A stretch of 64,000 bases of DNA from Cryptomeria japonica (GCF_030272615.1 NC_081415.1:192290270-192354269); one strand, 5' to 3'. Positions 36,093 to 48,700 are shown, counted from the first letter of the stretch. Translations and numbers: made by a program. The notes: generated by a model from the sequence alone, not told the origin.

Positions 36093-36642
36093 TTTCTCAA
36101 ATGATGAATTCTTTAAGTGTGATGAGTTTAAAATTATGATAGTTAAAAGGAAGACCAACAAAAATATATTTTTTAGGTTTAAAGACAAGAAATTATAGAC
36201 AGAAGAGTATTGTAATAAAATTGCTACTTAATTCCTTCGAAAGAAAATTAATTTTATATATCTATAATGATATGAGAAGACAAAAGTAGTCAAAGAATTA
36301 AGGAAATGTTTGTTGTTAGAAAGTTTTGATATATCTTTTGTTGTAGCCATGCATACCATAAAATGGTGGGATGCTAATGAGGATATTTGGGGAAGTAAGG
36401 AGCAAGCCAAAAATCTCCACTTTGGATTTGGATTCAATATTTTAAGATAGTAGTTGTGTGGGTTGTGGCTCCAAAACATGGCAAGCCTCAAGTGGCCCAC
36501 GATATAAAAATATAAGAGGAATGATAATTTTAAGAATATTAGAGGATACATCTACATCACAAGCAAAATTAAATCCAAAATTTATAGGAATATTTTGATA
36601 GGTTATAAGTAGAGCATAATGAATTGTCACGTGTCTATAAGA
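35986..36642. other. Spacer between the two Sola-like elements
   Basis: AT-rich DNA with a (GA)n run at 36059-36090. No gene recognised. Confidence 0.5.
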
Positions 36643-37439
36643 GGGTGAACTCACAATAATGGTTCCCACTTTTTTGCCACTTTTGACACTGAGATGTACA
36701 TTTTTAAAATAATCTTCAACTTCCGAGAACTATAACTTTTAAACTATTAAAAATTTGAAGATGATGTAAATTAGTGATTTCTAGCATTTTGTTTGTAGAT
36801 TCTATATACATTTTTTTCAAATTTTTTTGAAGGATTTTTAAAAAAAATTTCCATCTCCCTCGAAAAGTAGTTTTTTACAACAAACTACATTTTTTAAGAG
36901 TGATGTGCCTCCCGAAATGCATATCTTTTTTTCTATAAATCATAAAAACTCAATTCTTTCGAATTTTGGTTTGTAACATCAATATCGAGGGCTTGCATTT
37001 GGTTTTATAGTGATATGTTCAATATTTTTCATTTTATAAAGTTTTGAAGTCCGACTAGTCATAATTCAAACATAGGTTTACGTTTGAACACATAACTTGT
37101 TCTATATAAATCGAAATTCAATTTTATTTTTTTTGTTAGAAAGAAGACATCAATACCAAGGGCATAGATATTGTTCAGAATTTTTTTGAATTAGTTTCTT
37201 ATTTTTCCCAATGCGTTGAACAGAGAAGTTCATGTTCGGTGAAAAACCAATTTTCCATAAAATTAAAAAAACAAGAACATAATAAATTCAAAATATAACA
37301 AAATTATAATCGTTGGAAAGCTTGCTTCGAGTACTACCATCTAATATTTTTGGGTTATCAAGATTATTTCATTCGTGCATTGAACCAGAGCTCCGAAGTC
37401 ATTAATTCTTCAGAACTCTGAAATTTTTTAGGAGAAACC

Positions 37440-37620
37440 CTTAATTTGCGGGTTCGAACGAACACGAGTTTGAGCGGATTGGGTTTGCTCGAACCAAAAA
37501 GGTTTCGATCGAATCCCCATTCACTCGAACCAATGAGCTCGATTTTGGCACGCACATTTTTGTAACTGTCATGTTCGAGCGAACCCAACAATTTTTAACT
37601 ATCGGTTTTCGTTCGAACTC
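37440..37620. repeat. Left subterminal TTCGAGCGAA motifs of element 2
   Basis: About six copies, both orientations, of a GGTTCGAxCGAAC-like self-complementary motif (for example GGGTTCGAACGAAC, GCTCGAACC, TTCGAGCGAACCC). The same motif clusters at the right end. Confidence 0.85.
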
Positions 37621-37788
37621 TGGCCGACGCATTTTTATTTTTTTTTTCATTTGTGGAATCGTATAAATGTCCATAATTTTTTTTCGCTTTTTATCACCCA
37701 AATGATTAAAATAATTCGCATTTTTGGATGAGAGAAGACATTTGAAAATTATTTTGAAGGCAATAATTTGAAGGTTTTTTGTAAAAGC

Positions 37789-40736
37789 ATGGGGAACAAG
37801 AAGAGAAGGCAAAATAAGACTTCAAGGAATTATTCTCCCGAAACGGAAGAAAGATATCGAGAACAAAGAAGACAAAGATATCATGATGCAAGTATGTATT
37901 TTTAATTTTATTTCTATTTAATTTAATATGTATTACGTATCAATTAATTAGAATTCAATATTTTTTATCTAATATTTTTAATAGGATTAAAAATAATTTT
38001 GTTTTAATTGGAAAACATAATTAATTTGAGATAATACATGTGTATTTGCAAATTTCAAATTCCATCAACTTGCTTGTTGTGTAATTGCATTTTTCTCCTA
38101 TATAATTAAGTTCATTTATAATAGATAAGACCTATTAAGTCATAAAATTAATAAGACCTATTATGTCATAATTTCTAGGTTCTAAATTATATATATTGAA
38201 TATTTAATCTACATGTACAAGTAATTTCATGTGATAGGTCCTTTAATATCACATAATATATCTGTCTTAAGGGTAGTTAAGTATATTAATTGTGAAATGT
38301 TTTTTCAAATGTGGTCATATTGATTTTAATAATAAGGCCTATTAGGACTATTACATTGATTATAGGTCTTAAATGTGACATAAATTTATAACCTATTAAA
38401 CATGTTGAATAATTTAGGTGAACTATTTATATTCAACTTCACGTACATGCAAAAACATTTCAGACTAGGAGGTCTATTATGCAATAATAGGTCTTAAATA
38501 TACACACATGTGACAAATTATAGTCCACTTACATTATGGTCCATAACAAATTAATATGAGGTCACCTAAGTTATCGTATGCATGCATCAAAATATTTGTA
38601 CTTTTAATTTTCAAAATTGGAATTTCTAATTTATCAAAATTTTATTCTATGTGTTAAATTAGTGCTCAAAATTAGAGATTGAACTTTAATCCTAACCTGA
38701 GAACAAGTTGAACTTTAAACCTAAACAGGTAATTTAATTAGAGTTATAACAATAAGGTCCTAAAAGTAATTAAATTTAATAAACCAAATTGAATGGGCTA
38801 ATTTTAACATGTAAAGCTTTAAGCCAAATTCACCCCTATTCTTAATCCTAATTGAATAGTCTCTGATTAATTCAAGAACCTTACACAAACTTTTAAATTA
38901 TGTGCAGAATGGGCAAACGAACCTGTTGAAGAACACAATATAGTTGATGAACATAGGGAGGAGATTGTCCAAGTTGAACCAATGGAGACCTTTGAAGGAG
39001 AGGGGTCAGGCTCCTTACCTCCTACCACTGATATGGATGAGCATATTGTGGATCTAGCTAAACAGGTGAAGAGAAATATTTCTTATAAAAATTTAGATCA
39101 TTTACTTGAAATGGATGTGGATGAGTTGAAATGTCTCAGTGAAGAACCTAGACATACTAAAAGGAGGTCAATGAATAAAAGTGGAAAAGAAATAATGTTG
39201 CATTTCAACAATCTTGATACTACACTAGAAAAAGCTCAATTGTTATCAATTGTACTTACTCATAAAGACTTAATAGATCCAATGAAATTGTTGGGTATAG
39301 ATACAACAAGTCAAAAGAGGAAATCTTCTCAGCTACAAAAATCTATTGTTGATAATGTTAAGAAAGGTTTGGTGAACATTGGTAAAAAATCTCGAAAACT
39401 AGATAAGACCATTTCAAGAAGAGTGATGTTGACATCTTTAGTAAATGAAAGATTGCCTCAAAAAAGATAAATCTCTTCACTGTCATCTGAGTTTGGTTTT
39501 AGTAGAAGGACAATATCTAAATATGTTAAAAGGAGAAAGATTTTGGATGATACTACCTCAGAAGGGAATTGGGCAATTATGTGTAGAGCTCCTCGTTCTG
39601 ATAGAATTGAAGATGTTGTTAGGAACTTTGTGACAAGTTTTTGGAATGATAATACTCGCCCTTCATCAAATAGTAGAGATGTTATCAAGCAAAGGATTGG
39701 TCCTGATCGTTATGATCTCCATGTAAAACATTGGATAGACACAACAAAACATGAATTGTATGTATTGTTTGCTAAAACAAACCCTCATATAAAGATTGGA
39801 CAAACCATGTTTGAATGGTTAAGGCCATATTATGTGAAGTTAAACAAAGTTTTCAAAACTTGTTGTTGTCGTTATCACATCGAATTTGACTTGTACTATC
39901 AGGTGTTTCAAAAGATTAGAAAAGATAATGATGGTTATGAAAATGCTCCTCCTAAACGAACAAGTCAATTCATAGCATCCATCTTATGTGATAAATCAGA
40001 TGATAATGCAACCGGTCAAATAAATTGCATAAGAGGAATTTGTGGAACATGCGGGGACTTGGCTAAATTGCCTTTGAGAGATGAAGATACTGACATGAGG
40101 AAGATGGTAAATTGCAAGAGTTACAAGTACAAAAAATTTGAAACAAAATTTGGAAAGGAATCTACAAGACTAGATTATGTAGAAGAGGAAATACCTATTG
40201 GAACATTTATGGAAAATTTTCGTAAGTTGATAAAACCATACATATGCCATGGTTTTTTTGCCAAGTGGCAAGCAAAACAATTTAAAAGATTAAGAGACAC
40301 TTTCCCACTTGGAACTATTTTATCTGTAGTTGACTTCGCAGAGAATTACTCTTTTGCACATAAAAAAGAGATTCAATCAGAGTATTACTTTTCAAAGCAA
40401 ATCATTATTTTCATGCATGTGTGTTATCGACATGCACAGATGAATTTGGATGGTGTTGATAGTACATTTGAAAATCGTGTCATTAAGAAAGAGTACCACT
40501 TCTATATCAGTGATGATAAGGAGCATGACACACTTTTTGTACAACATTGATTTAAGAAGTTTTTTGAATATTTGAAAGATAGAGGCATAACAATAGTTAA
40601 ACATTTTGTTTGGTCTAATGGATGTGCGACACAATTCAAATCTTCGAGGCCATTTTATGCACTATGTAGATATCATCGAAATGACAAAATACCACTTGTA
40701 CGTATCACTGAGGAGTGCAAGGGGCTAACTAGATGA
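37789..40736 (+). pseudogene. Sola-like transposase 2 (two exons, two stops)
   Basis: Exon 1 37789-37891 starts MGNKKRRQNK and ends at the donor A|GTATGT, phase 1. The acceptor TATGTGCAG at 38907 starts exon 2 (38908) in the matching frame. One frame then continues to 40736 except for TAA at 39468-39470 and TGA at 40548-40550. Recognisable parts are GFSRRTISKYVKRRK (DNA-binding-like), a Cys-rich CIRGICGTCGDL, VVDFAENYSFAHKKEIQSEYY (first Asp), a membrane-like IIIFMHVCYRH, EYHFYISDDKEHD and WSNGCATQFKS. Related transposases have Asp in the position of that Asn (SDG). The C-terminal HGKG-type block with the last acidic residue is missing. It is inactive as it stands, through two stops, a catalytic substitution and truncation. 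Confidence 0.75.
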
Positions 40737-40762
40737 GTGGGCATCGTGGATGAAGTGTCTGA

Positions 40763-42157
40763 CTATAGTAGCATGTCCATAAATCCAGTATGGCTCAAAT
40801 CTCTCAGCTGATCCTCAAATGAGTCCAAACCCTCATCTGTGATATGTACCTGATCAACTTGTATCTCCTCCTCAAATGAATCCAACCGGCCCTCATCCGT
40901 GATATGGAGCTGATCAGCTCGTAGCTCCTCCTCTGTAGCAACAGAGTGATTTGTAGGTGGGTCAGTGCCTGGAGCATGCGTAGAGTGATGAGAATGTTGT
41001 GACTGCCTCGGGGTATGCATCGATGCCGCTGTAGCCTGACCATCTCTGAGCATCTCCTCTCTAACATCACCCAATGGTATCCCAAGTCGAGATGAAATAA
41101 AACTATAAGCATGTAGTAGGTCCTCGGCTAAATACTGCGACATCTGTACATGTCTACTACCTTCGACTATAGCTGCTACCTCATCTGGGGAGGGGATGCC
41201 AGCAGAAATATACTGATCATCTGAATCTGAAGCCCCCCCATGACTAGAAGATGCATGATCTATGGATGATCGCGAATGTGGTCGACTCATCATATATCTG
41301 CCCACCCTATCAAAAGATATGGTGGCTGCTGCTGATGCAATCTGTCCAATCCTATCAATTGCTTCTCTCTGAGAAGCAATCACAACGTGATCTGCTATGG
41401 GTGCCATGGCTGGGACTACCGCAGGAAATCTCTGGCCAACAAGGTCCTTGTGTCTAGGCGGAGCTCTATCACGCCTATGATATGCATCTCTATCAGCAAT
41501 CCTGCCCCTCCCCTGTCCATAATATCCCGAAATATCAAGGTAGTTTGGTTTCATCTGACAATGAACCTCAGCAAATACCTGTTGTGCAAAGTATAATGGA
41601 ATCTGGTCGTTATTAGGATAACGACCATGGGCTGCTAAGAATCGTGGGTAAATCAGTGATGCAACCTGTGGGTCGATACATCTGGTAACCTGATATCCCC
41701 TCACCTTACTCTTCTCCTGATATTGTGGGAAGCATCTCTCCTTGATGGTCTCCTTCGAGACCACCCCCACCACATCAGCAAAAGAATGAGGACCCCTCAC
41801 CTCACTCCTCAACTGTCTATATATATCCTCTATAACCTCAGGTGAGAATGAGGTATGAGATACTAAGCGGTCCCTCAATGTCCGCAAACTATCAAAAATG
41901 GATGTGCACGTACTCTTGTACACGCCATCAGTACGAGGGTCATCTAGTATGGCCCTCAACCTATGCAACTCTCGATCACTATAATGAAAAATAGTAGCAA
42001 TGTCGGGCAAGGGGGGATCTTGTTGTGGAGGATGCTCCTGATGTGGAGCTTGTGCAGGTGGATCCTGATTAGGAGCTTGCGAAGGTGGATCCTGATCAGG
42101 AGCCTGTGAAGGTGGATCCTGATTAGGAGCCTGCGAAGGTATATCCTGGGATGCCAT
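40763..42157 (-). CDS. Unknown 464-residue protein inside transposon 2
   Basis: Uninterrupted ORF from a true ATG (42157), converging on the transposase: their 3' ends are 26 bases apart. Proline/glutamine repeats SQAPNQDPP (four to five copies, residues about 7-50) lead into a mostly helical, charged middle (about 55-235) with VSKETIKERCFPQYQEKSKVR, then YYGQGRGRIADRDAYHRRDR. Low-complexity Ser/His stretches follow, and near the C-terminus two copies of DQxHITDEGxLDSFE. No signal peptide, membrane segment or known domain. The region just upstream on its strand is CT-rich (42200-42360), like a plant promoter pyrimidine patch. It is odd that this ORF is intact beside a dead transposase. By analogy with two-gene plant transposons such as CACTA it could be an accessory DNA-binding protein; it could also be a captured host gene. 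Confidence 0.6.
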   Translation of the reverse strand: MASQDIPSQAPNQDPPSQAPDQDPPSQAPNQDPPAQAPHQEHPPQQDPPLPDIATIFHYSDRELHRLRAILDDPRTDGVYKSTCTSIFDSLRTLRDRLVSHTSFSPEVIEDIYRQLRSEVRGPHSFADVVGVVSKETIKERCFPQYQEKSKVRGYQVTRCIDPQVASLIYPRFLAAHGRYPNNDQIPLYFAQQVFAEVHCQMKPNYLDISGYYGQGRGRIADRDAYHRRDRAPPRHKDLVGQRFPAVVPAMAPIADHVVIASQREAIDRIGQIASAAATISFDRVGRYMMSRPHSRSSIDHASSSHGGASDSDDQYISAGIPSPDEVAAIVEGSRHVQMSQYLAEDLLHAYSFISSRLGIPLGDVREEMLRDGQATAASMHTPRQSQHSHHSTHAPGTDPPTNHSVATEEELRADQLHITDEGRLDSFEEEIQVDQVHITDEGLDSFEDQLRDLSHTGFMDMLL

Positions 42158-42199
42158 CTATCTAGGTACATGTCATAAAATTAAAATAAATACGTAAGC

Positions 42200-42440
42200 A
42201 GAGAGAGAGAGATCATTTTCATGAGAGAGAGAGAGAGAGATTATATACATTTAAATCTTCATGAGAGAGAGAGAGAGAGATCATTTTCATTTTCAAAAAA
42301 TACATGTAAAAATTTCAAATATTTCAGTGAGAGAGAGAGAGAACATATATTTCAGATCTAGAGATAACATATATTTCAGAGAGATAGAGAGATCTAACAC
42401 ATGTACATATTTAAATCTTTGACATACATAAAAAATTCAA
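42200..42440. repeat. Clustered (GA)n blocks upstream of the 464-codon ORF
   Basis: Five or six GAGAGAGAGAGA blocks separated by ATCATTTTCAT or AACATATATTTCAG. They lie 5' of the minus-strand ORF and could act as GAGA-type elements; that is inference. Confidence 0.6.
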
Positions 42441-42467
42441 GAATAGAGAGATCTAACACGTCATATG

Positions 42468-44890
42468 TTAGGACACTATATTATCCTAAGGGGAATGTCA
42501 TATGTACAGTAGGATGTTATAAGGGGTCATATGTGACCTACTAAGGGGTCACGTATGTGTCAATGCATGCATGACCCCTTAGGACCACATACGACCCCTT
42601 AAGACACTATGTGATGAACTAAGGGGTATGTCGTTCACACTAGGATTTTATAAGGGGTCATATGTGGTTCTAACCACATATGACCCCTTAGGACACTATA
42701 TGATCCTAAGGGGAATGCCATATGTACAGTAAGATGTTATAAGGGGTCACACATGTGTTAATGCATGTTGACCCCTTAGGACCACATACGACCCCTTAAG
42801 ATACTATGTGATGGACTAAGGGGTATGTCGTTCACACTAGGATTTTATAGGGTGTCACGCATGTGTTAATGCATGCGTGAGCCCTTAGGACCACATATTC
42901 AACCCCTTAAGACACATAGGAAATGTCATATGTACAGTAGGATGTTATAAGGGGTCATATGTGACCTACTATGAGGTCACGTATGTGTCAATGCATGCAT
43001 GACCCCTTAGGACCACATACGACCCCTTAAGACACTATGTGATGAACTAAGGGGTATGTCGTTCACACTAGGATTTTATAAGGGGTCATATGTGGGTCTA
43101 ACCACATATGACCCCTTAGGACACTATATGATCCTAAGGGGAATGTCATATGTACAGTAGGATGTTATAAGGGGTCATATGTGACTAGGTACTAAGGGGT
43201 CACGCATGTGTTAATGCATGTTGACCCCTTAGGACCACATACGACCCCTTAAGATACTATGTGATGGACTAAGGGTTATGTCGTTCACACTAGGATTTTA
43301 TAAGGGGTCATATGTGGTTCTAACCACATATGACCCCTTAGGACACTATATGATCCTAAGGGGAATGTCATATGTACAGTAGGATGTTATAAGGGGTCAT
43401 ATGTGACCTACTAAGGGGTCACGCATGTGTTAATGCATGCATGACCCCTTAGGACAACATACGACCCCTTAAGATACTATGTGATGGACTAAGGGGTATG
43501 TCGTTCACACTAGGATTTTATAAGGGTCATATGTGGTTCTAACCACATATGACCCCTTAGGACACTATATGATCCTAAGGGGAATGTCATATGTACAGTA
43601 GGATGTTATAAGGGGTCATATGTGACCTACTAAGGGGTCACACATGTGTTAATGCATGTGTGACCCCTTAGGACAACATACGACCCCTTAAGACACTATG
43701 TGATGGACTAAGGGGTATGTCATTCACACTAGGATTCTATAAGGGGTCATATGCGGTTCTAAGGGGTCATGCATATGTTATAACACATGCATGACCCCTC
43801 AGGACCACATATGACCCCTTATGACACTATGTGATCCTAAGGGGAATGTCATATGTACAGTAGGATGTTATAAGGGGTCATATGTGACCTACTAAGGGGT
43901 CACGCATGTGTTAATGCATGCATGACCCCTTAGGACCACATATTCAACCCCTTAGGACACATAGGAAATGTCATATGTACAGTAGGATGTTATAAGGGGT
44001 CATATGTGACCTACTAAGGGGTCACACGTGTCAATGCATGCGTGACCCCTTAGGACCACATACGACCCCTTAAGACACTATGTGATGAACTAAGGGGTAT
44101 GTCGTTCACACTAGGATTTTATAAGGGGTCATATGTGGTTCTAACCACATATGACCCCTTAGGACACTATATGATCCTAAGGGGAATGTCATATGTACAG
44201 TAGGATGTTATAAGGGGTCATATGTGACCTACTAAGGGGTCACACATGTGTTAATGCATGCGTGACCCCTTAGGACAACATACGACCCCTTAAGACACTA
44301 TGTGATGGACTAAGGGGTATGTCGTTCACACTAGGATTTTATAAGGGGTCATATGCGGTTCTAAGGGGTCATGCATATGTTATAACACATGCATGACCCC
44401 TCAAGACCACATATGACCCCTTATGACACTATGTGATCCTAAGGGGAATGTCATATGTATAGTAGGATGTTATAAGGGGTCCTATGTGACCTACTAAGGG
44501 GTCACGCATGTGTTAATGCATGCGTGACCCCTTAGGACCACATACGACCCCTTAAGACGCTATGTGATGGACTAAGGGGTATGTCGTTCACACTAGGATT
44601 TTATAAAGGGTCATATGCGGTTGTAATGGGTCACGCATGTGTTAAGACACTATTTGATGGACTAAGGGGTATGTCGTTACGCTACAATTTTATAAGGGGT
44701 CATATGCGGTTCTAAGGGGTCACGCATGTGTTATAACACATGTGTGACCCCTTAGAACCACGTATGACCCCTTAGGACACTAGATGTGATCCTAAAGGGA
44801 ATGTCATACATGTACACTACTATGTTATATGTGATCCTCTATGACCTCCTAAGGGAACATATAGTGTCATATGTGGTCTTAAGGGGTCAT
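42468..44890. repeat. Palindromic tandem array, about 220-bp unit
   Basis: Ten or eleven units of about 220 bp (clear starts at GGACACTATATxATCCTAAGG: 42471, 42691, 43119, 43341, 43560 and others). Each unit is made of smaller inverted motifs: TAAGGGGTCATATGTGG with its complement CCACATATGACCCCTTA, and GGGGTCACGCATGTG with TGCATGCGTGACCCC. Some units are shortened (for example near 42908 and 43953) and the copies at 44560-44890 are more divergent. No ORF of note. Confidence 0.9.
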
Positions 44891-45534
44891 GTTGTGCGTG
44901 TAATAGGATGTGAAAATGGGTCACATTGTAGAGGAAATTTATTTTGTCTAATTTGTTTAAATTTGTTATCTAAATTTTCTAATGTTTATTTAAATTAATT
45001 TTTCTAACGTTTTTCTTTTTTTGCTAATGTTTTTCTAAGTTCTGATTTACTACAGGTTAGTTTTCTATGTTTTTCATAACAATTTTTTAAAATGTTGAAA
45101 AAAATATACATCTATACAATAATGTAATTTTAAAAACAAATTGACACATTTCAATCAAAACATTAAATTATCAAACATTTTTCTAAAATAATGAAAAACA
45201 ATAAATTATCAAACATTTTTCTAAAATGTTGAAAAACAATAACTATATACAATTATTTAATTAAAAAAATTAATTAACAAACAAATTATTTACAAATTTA
45301 ATAAAAAAAGACATTATTAAACCAAACAAAGGGTTATTTTGTGCACCTGATATAACAAAGGTCGAAAACTGAAATAGGAAAGATGCTAACTGCTGCAAAC
45401 AAAGCTCGATGACGTGATGCTGACGACTGGTTCGATCCAACCCCCACCAGACAGAAAAAGTCAAATTTGATAATGACCTTTTAACTGTCATTTTCGATAT
45501 TTATAAATTTAAAAAAAAAACCCTAACCACAAAG

Positions 45535-45720
45535 GGTTCGAGCGAATGGGGGGGTTCAAGCGAACCTATTAAATATTAATATTTAATAGGTTCGCTCGAA
45601 CCCAAAACTCGCCCGATGTTCGAGTGAACCCAAGTGAAAATTTTGGTTCGCTCGGACTCCCAGGGGTAGTCCGAGCGAACATTTCCATTTCACTCGAACA
45701 CGGGCAAATCCGAAATTCCC
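45535..45720. repeat. Right subterminal TTCGAGCGAA motifs of element 2
   Basis: About seven copies of the motif (GGGTTCGAGCGAAT, GGTTCGCTCGAACCC, GTCCGAGCGAAC). Two opposed copies form one long palindrome at about 45553-45604 centred on an AATATT core. Confidence 0.85.
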
Positions 45721-45776
45721 ACTTTCACCAAATTCCTTCGTTGGCAAAAGTTGGAACCAGCTTTGTGAATTCACCC

Positions 45777-48700
45777 AAGAAGATTAAGTCTATGGCAACA
45801 TATTCTAATCTATTTGTGACATAACTTAGAACACTTCCTACTTCCTTAAATATCACATCTCAATGTGATGGCAATACACTCGTGTTGTAGATAAAGGTTT
45901 AAATGAGTAACTGAAGAAGAGCCAAGATATAGAGTTTAAGCAAAGGTAAAAGGGATAAAAGACATTTATGAGTTGGATTGTATCCTTTTTTAATCATCAA
46001 CTTTCTCAAATTATAACAAGATTTATGATGCTTGGGCATACTATAGTAATTTGAAAAACAAAAACCAACGATTACTAAATTAAGTAGGAAGAAATTTTGA
46101 AGTGAGTAAATAGATCACAAGGGTAGTTATGATGAATCCCATTCAATGATACACAAGGTATACCTATCACACTCCCAAAGAAATATCAAGCATACATGAA
46201 GTGATTGGGCTTCTAAATGATGTTTTTACTTTCCAAAGAAGATTTGATTTGACACTAAAAGGAAAGATAAAATCATTTTAATGCTTTATAAGAGTGTTAG
46301 ATGTCTTTGATACTTTATATGTGTGAAACAATTAAATCATTAGAAGATTGGAAGGAAAAATTCTAACATCACCCCAAATTTGGTTACATCACTCATTCAA
46401 TTTGAAAAAATTGATTTAACCTCATATAATAGAAAGATATATAATTTACTAAAACTATAATTAGTGCTAAAGAGTTCTTAAACAAGTTAAAGTGTTATTT
46501 AATGTAAGAGATTAGGGACACCAAAATAAGTTGGCTAAATTCCTTAATCACAATTGGCCATTTGATAAGGATTTTTTTTATCTTTGGATTATTTTTTAAT
46601 GAAGCTTGAATGATCTAATATTTTAGTGTCTCTTAAGGCACATGTTATGATTAAGGAATAAACAGGTTTTGAGGGGAGCTGAAACCCCTTACAACAAGTT
46701 TTGTAGGGACCTGAAACCCTCATATTTTTTCATGGATCTGAAACCCACAAAAGAACACTGCATTAAGATACAACATAGCCATTCAATAGCCCAACCACAA
46801 CCAAACATTGAAGATTGAACATTGAAGTGTTGGTTGTAAAAGAAAAGGCCTAAGGCAACCAACAAAGATCTTTGATAAACATGAACATAGGGAACAAGGT
46901 TCCCTCAACCTTAACCATGGGTTTTATCCAAGTTCTTAAAATCCATTAAAGAATGTTAATATTTAGCTCATGGATTTTTTGTAGAGGTGGCTAGTCATAT
47001 GGCCATGAATGATAAGGAAATGTTATTTGCATGAAAATATTGGTTAAGGAAATAATTATTATAAATTTTGTTATAACAAAAGGCCTAAAAAAAATAGCAA
47101 TTATGGTTACATTTGGTTACTTGTTCTTGTTAATCTAATACTAGTTAGAATCATAATAATTTTAAATCACTCAAGGAAGTAGTTATGGTTGTTAAGAATT
47201 TTTCATACTAGTTTAGTTTTCAAATGCATAACACTTGTAGAAGGAGAAGTTTGAGCTTCCAAAGCTTCAAATCCATGAACACAATGTATGGGATTAGAAT
47301 AGAAATAATTAGTTGTAAGTGATTGCTAGATGGATATCCACCTCTTGTCACATGTTTTCCATGGAGGATTAGGAGCTCCTTAGGAAATATGGTTCTCTTG
47401 TTCCCTATTTTCCCTTATAGGTGATTGAGATTATTTAGTGATTCTCTTATGATTGTAGGTGCTACTCTTCTCATCTCTTTTAGCCCTCGGTATTCACATA
47501 ATATAGGCTTGTCATGTGTAACTAGTAGAATAACTAAGTTAGTTAGATGACTCAACATAAGAATTAAAAGTATATCTTGCTTTGTATGAATTTATTAGAA
47601 TTTTATTTTATCTCATGTTGCACCAGTTCTTCTTCTATTGTCTTTAGTTGTCCATCCTAGATTGAGGTTGGCAAGTTTTCTAGAGACAAGCTCCATGTTT
47701 TCTATTCTAGCTACTAATTTATGGGTGGCAAAATGACTGCATCTAATAGTAGCTTCTATTTTCATGTTCTTAGAACTATCTATGATAGTTACTTGTAGAT
47801 TATTTTTACTTTTTTCTATATCTCCGTGATAGGTTGAGTGTAATTTTGATATTAGAAAAAGTAGTTAAATTATTATTTTTTGCAAATCAAATATTTCAAC
47901 AACCTATCATGATCATGAACTCCCAGGTGATTCATGTGTATCCTCATCAAGCTTTTTTAATTTGAAAAGTTAGAATTTTCTACCATTAGACTTCTAGTTA
48001 CATATCTACTCCTTTTCTCAGGAGTCATATAGATAAAGGTGTAAAAACTGATCATTAACACATCTTGATATGTGTACATGCTAAGGGATATAATGAATAT
48101 GTTTGATTCATCTTGAAAACATTTATAATTTGAATCATCATTGGCTCATTCTTTTTGTTTCTAATCGTTGCATTCCTTCTTGATGCCACCTTTCTCATCA
48201 CACCTACAACATATACCTTATATTTTCTAGGAGAATTAGATGGCAATCTCTCCCAATTCATAAATCTTTTGCCCTTCTTCTTCTATTTTTTTAAGATCAT
48301 TTCTGAGAAATGATTGCTTCCATAATATATTTGAAATTTATTTCTACATCATGTCTCCTTAAAGGGAAGAGAAACCAATGTCTCATCAAGTACAAATTTG
48401 AAAAATTGATTCTAATGGTCATTACAGTTATATTGTCCCATGAGTTTAACAAGGAACATAATAGGACCATGCATTATCCTTCTTCCTTCATCCTTAATCC
48501 AACATATTGTGACTATCTTTACAATAGTGGCAAACGTATTTAGGTGTATGAATATTAATTCCCATCACCTATCCTCACAAAATATCTTTTTGTTGAAAAA
48601 AATTGTTCCAATAATTTGGCCCAATATAGCATTCCTAACTTTGGTAGAGGTATTTGGTAGCATATTCTTCTACAACATTAAGCATCATTAAATTTACCAA

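Larger units (their letters stand above)
36643..45776 (+). mobile_element. Sola-like DNA transposon 2 (9.1 kb)
   Basis: Terminal inverted repeats GGGTGAACTCACAATAATGG (left) and GGGTGAATTCACAAAGCTGG (right, reversed), each followed by TTCC. The 4-bp target duplication AAGA lies on both sides (36639-36642 and 45777-45780). Inside, in order: left terminal region shared with the 992-bp element at 16821, subterminal TTCGAGCGAA-type palindromes (37440-37620), a transposase gene with one intron, a convergent 464-codon ORF, a 2.4-kb palindromic tandem array, and right subterminal palindromes (45535-45720). The 4-bp duplication and DFAENY transposase point to the Sola superfamily; the assignment is from memory of the family. 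Confidence 0.8.

Noticed and set aside
42468-44890. Regular repeats resembling a CRISPR array
   Set aside because: The unit is about 220 bp and internally palindromic, with no unique spacers, and the DNA is eukaryotic.
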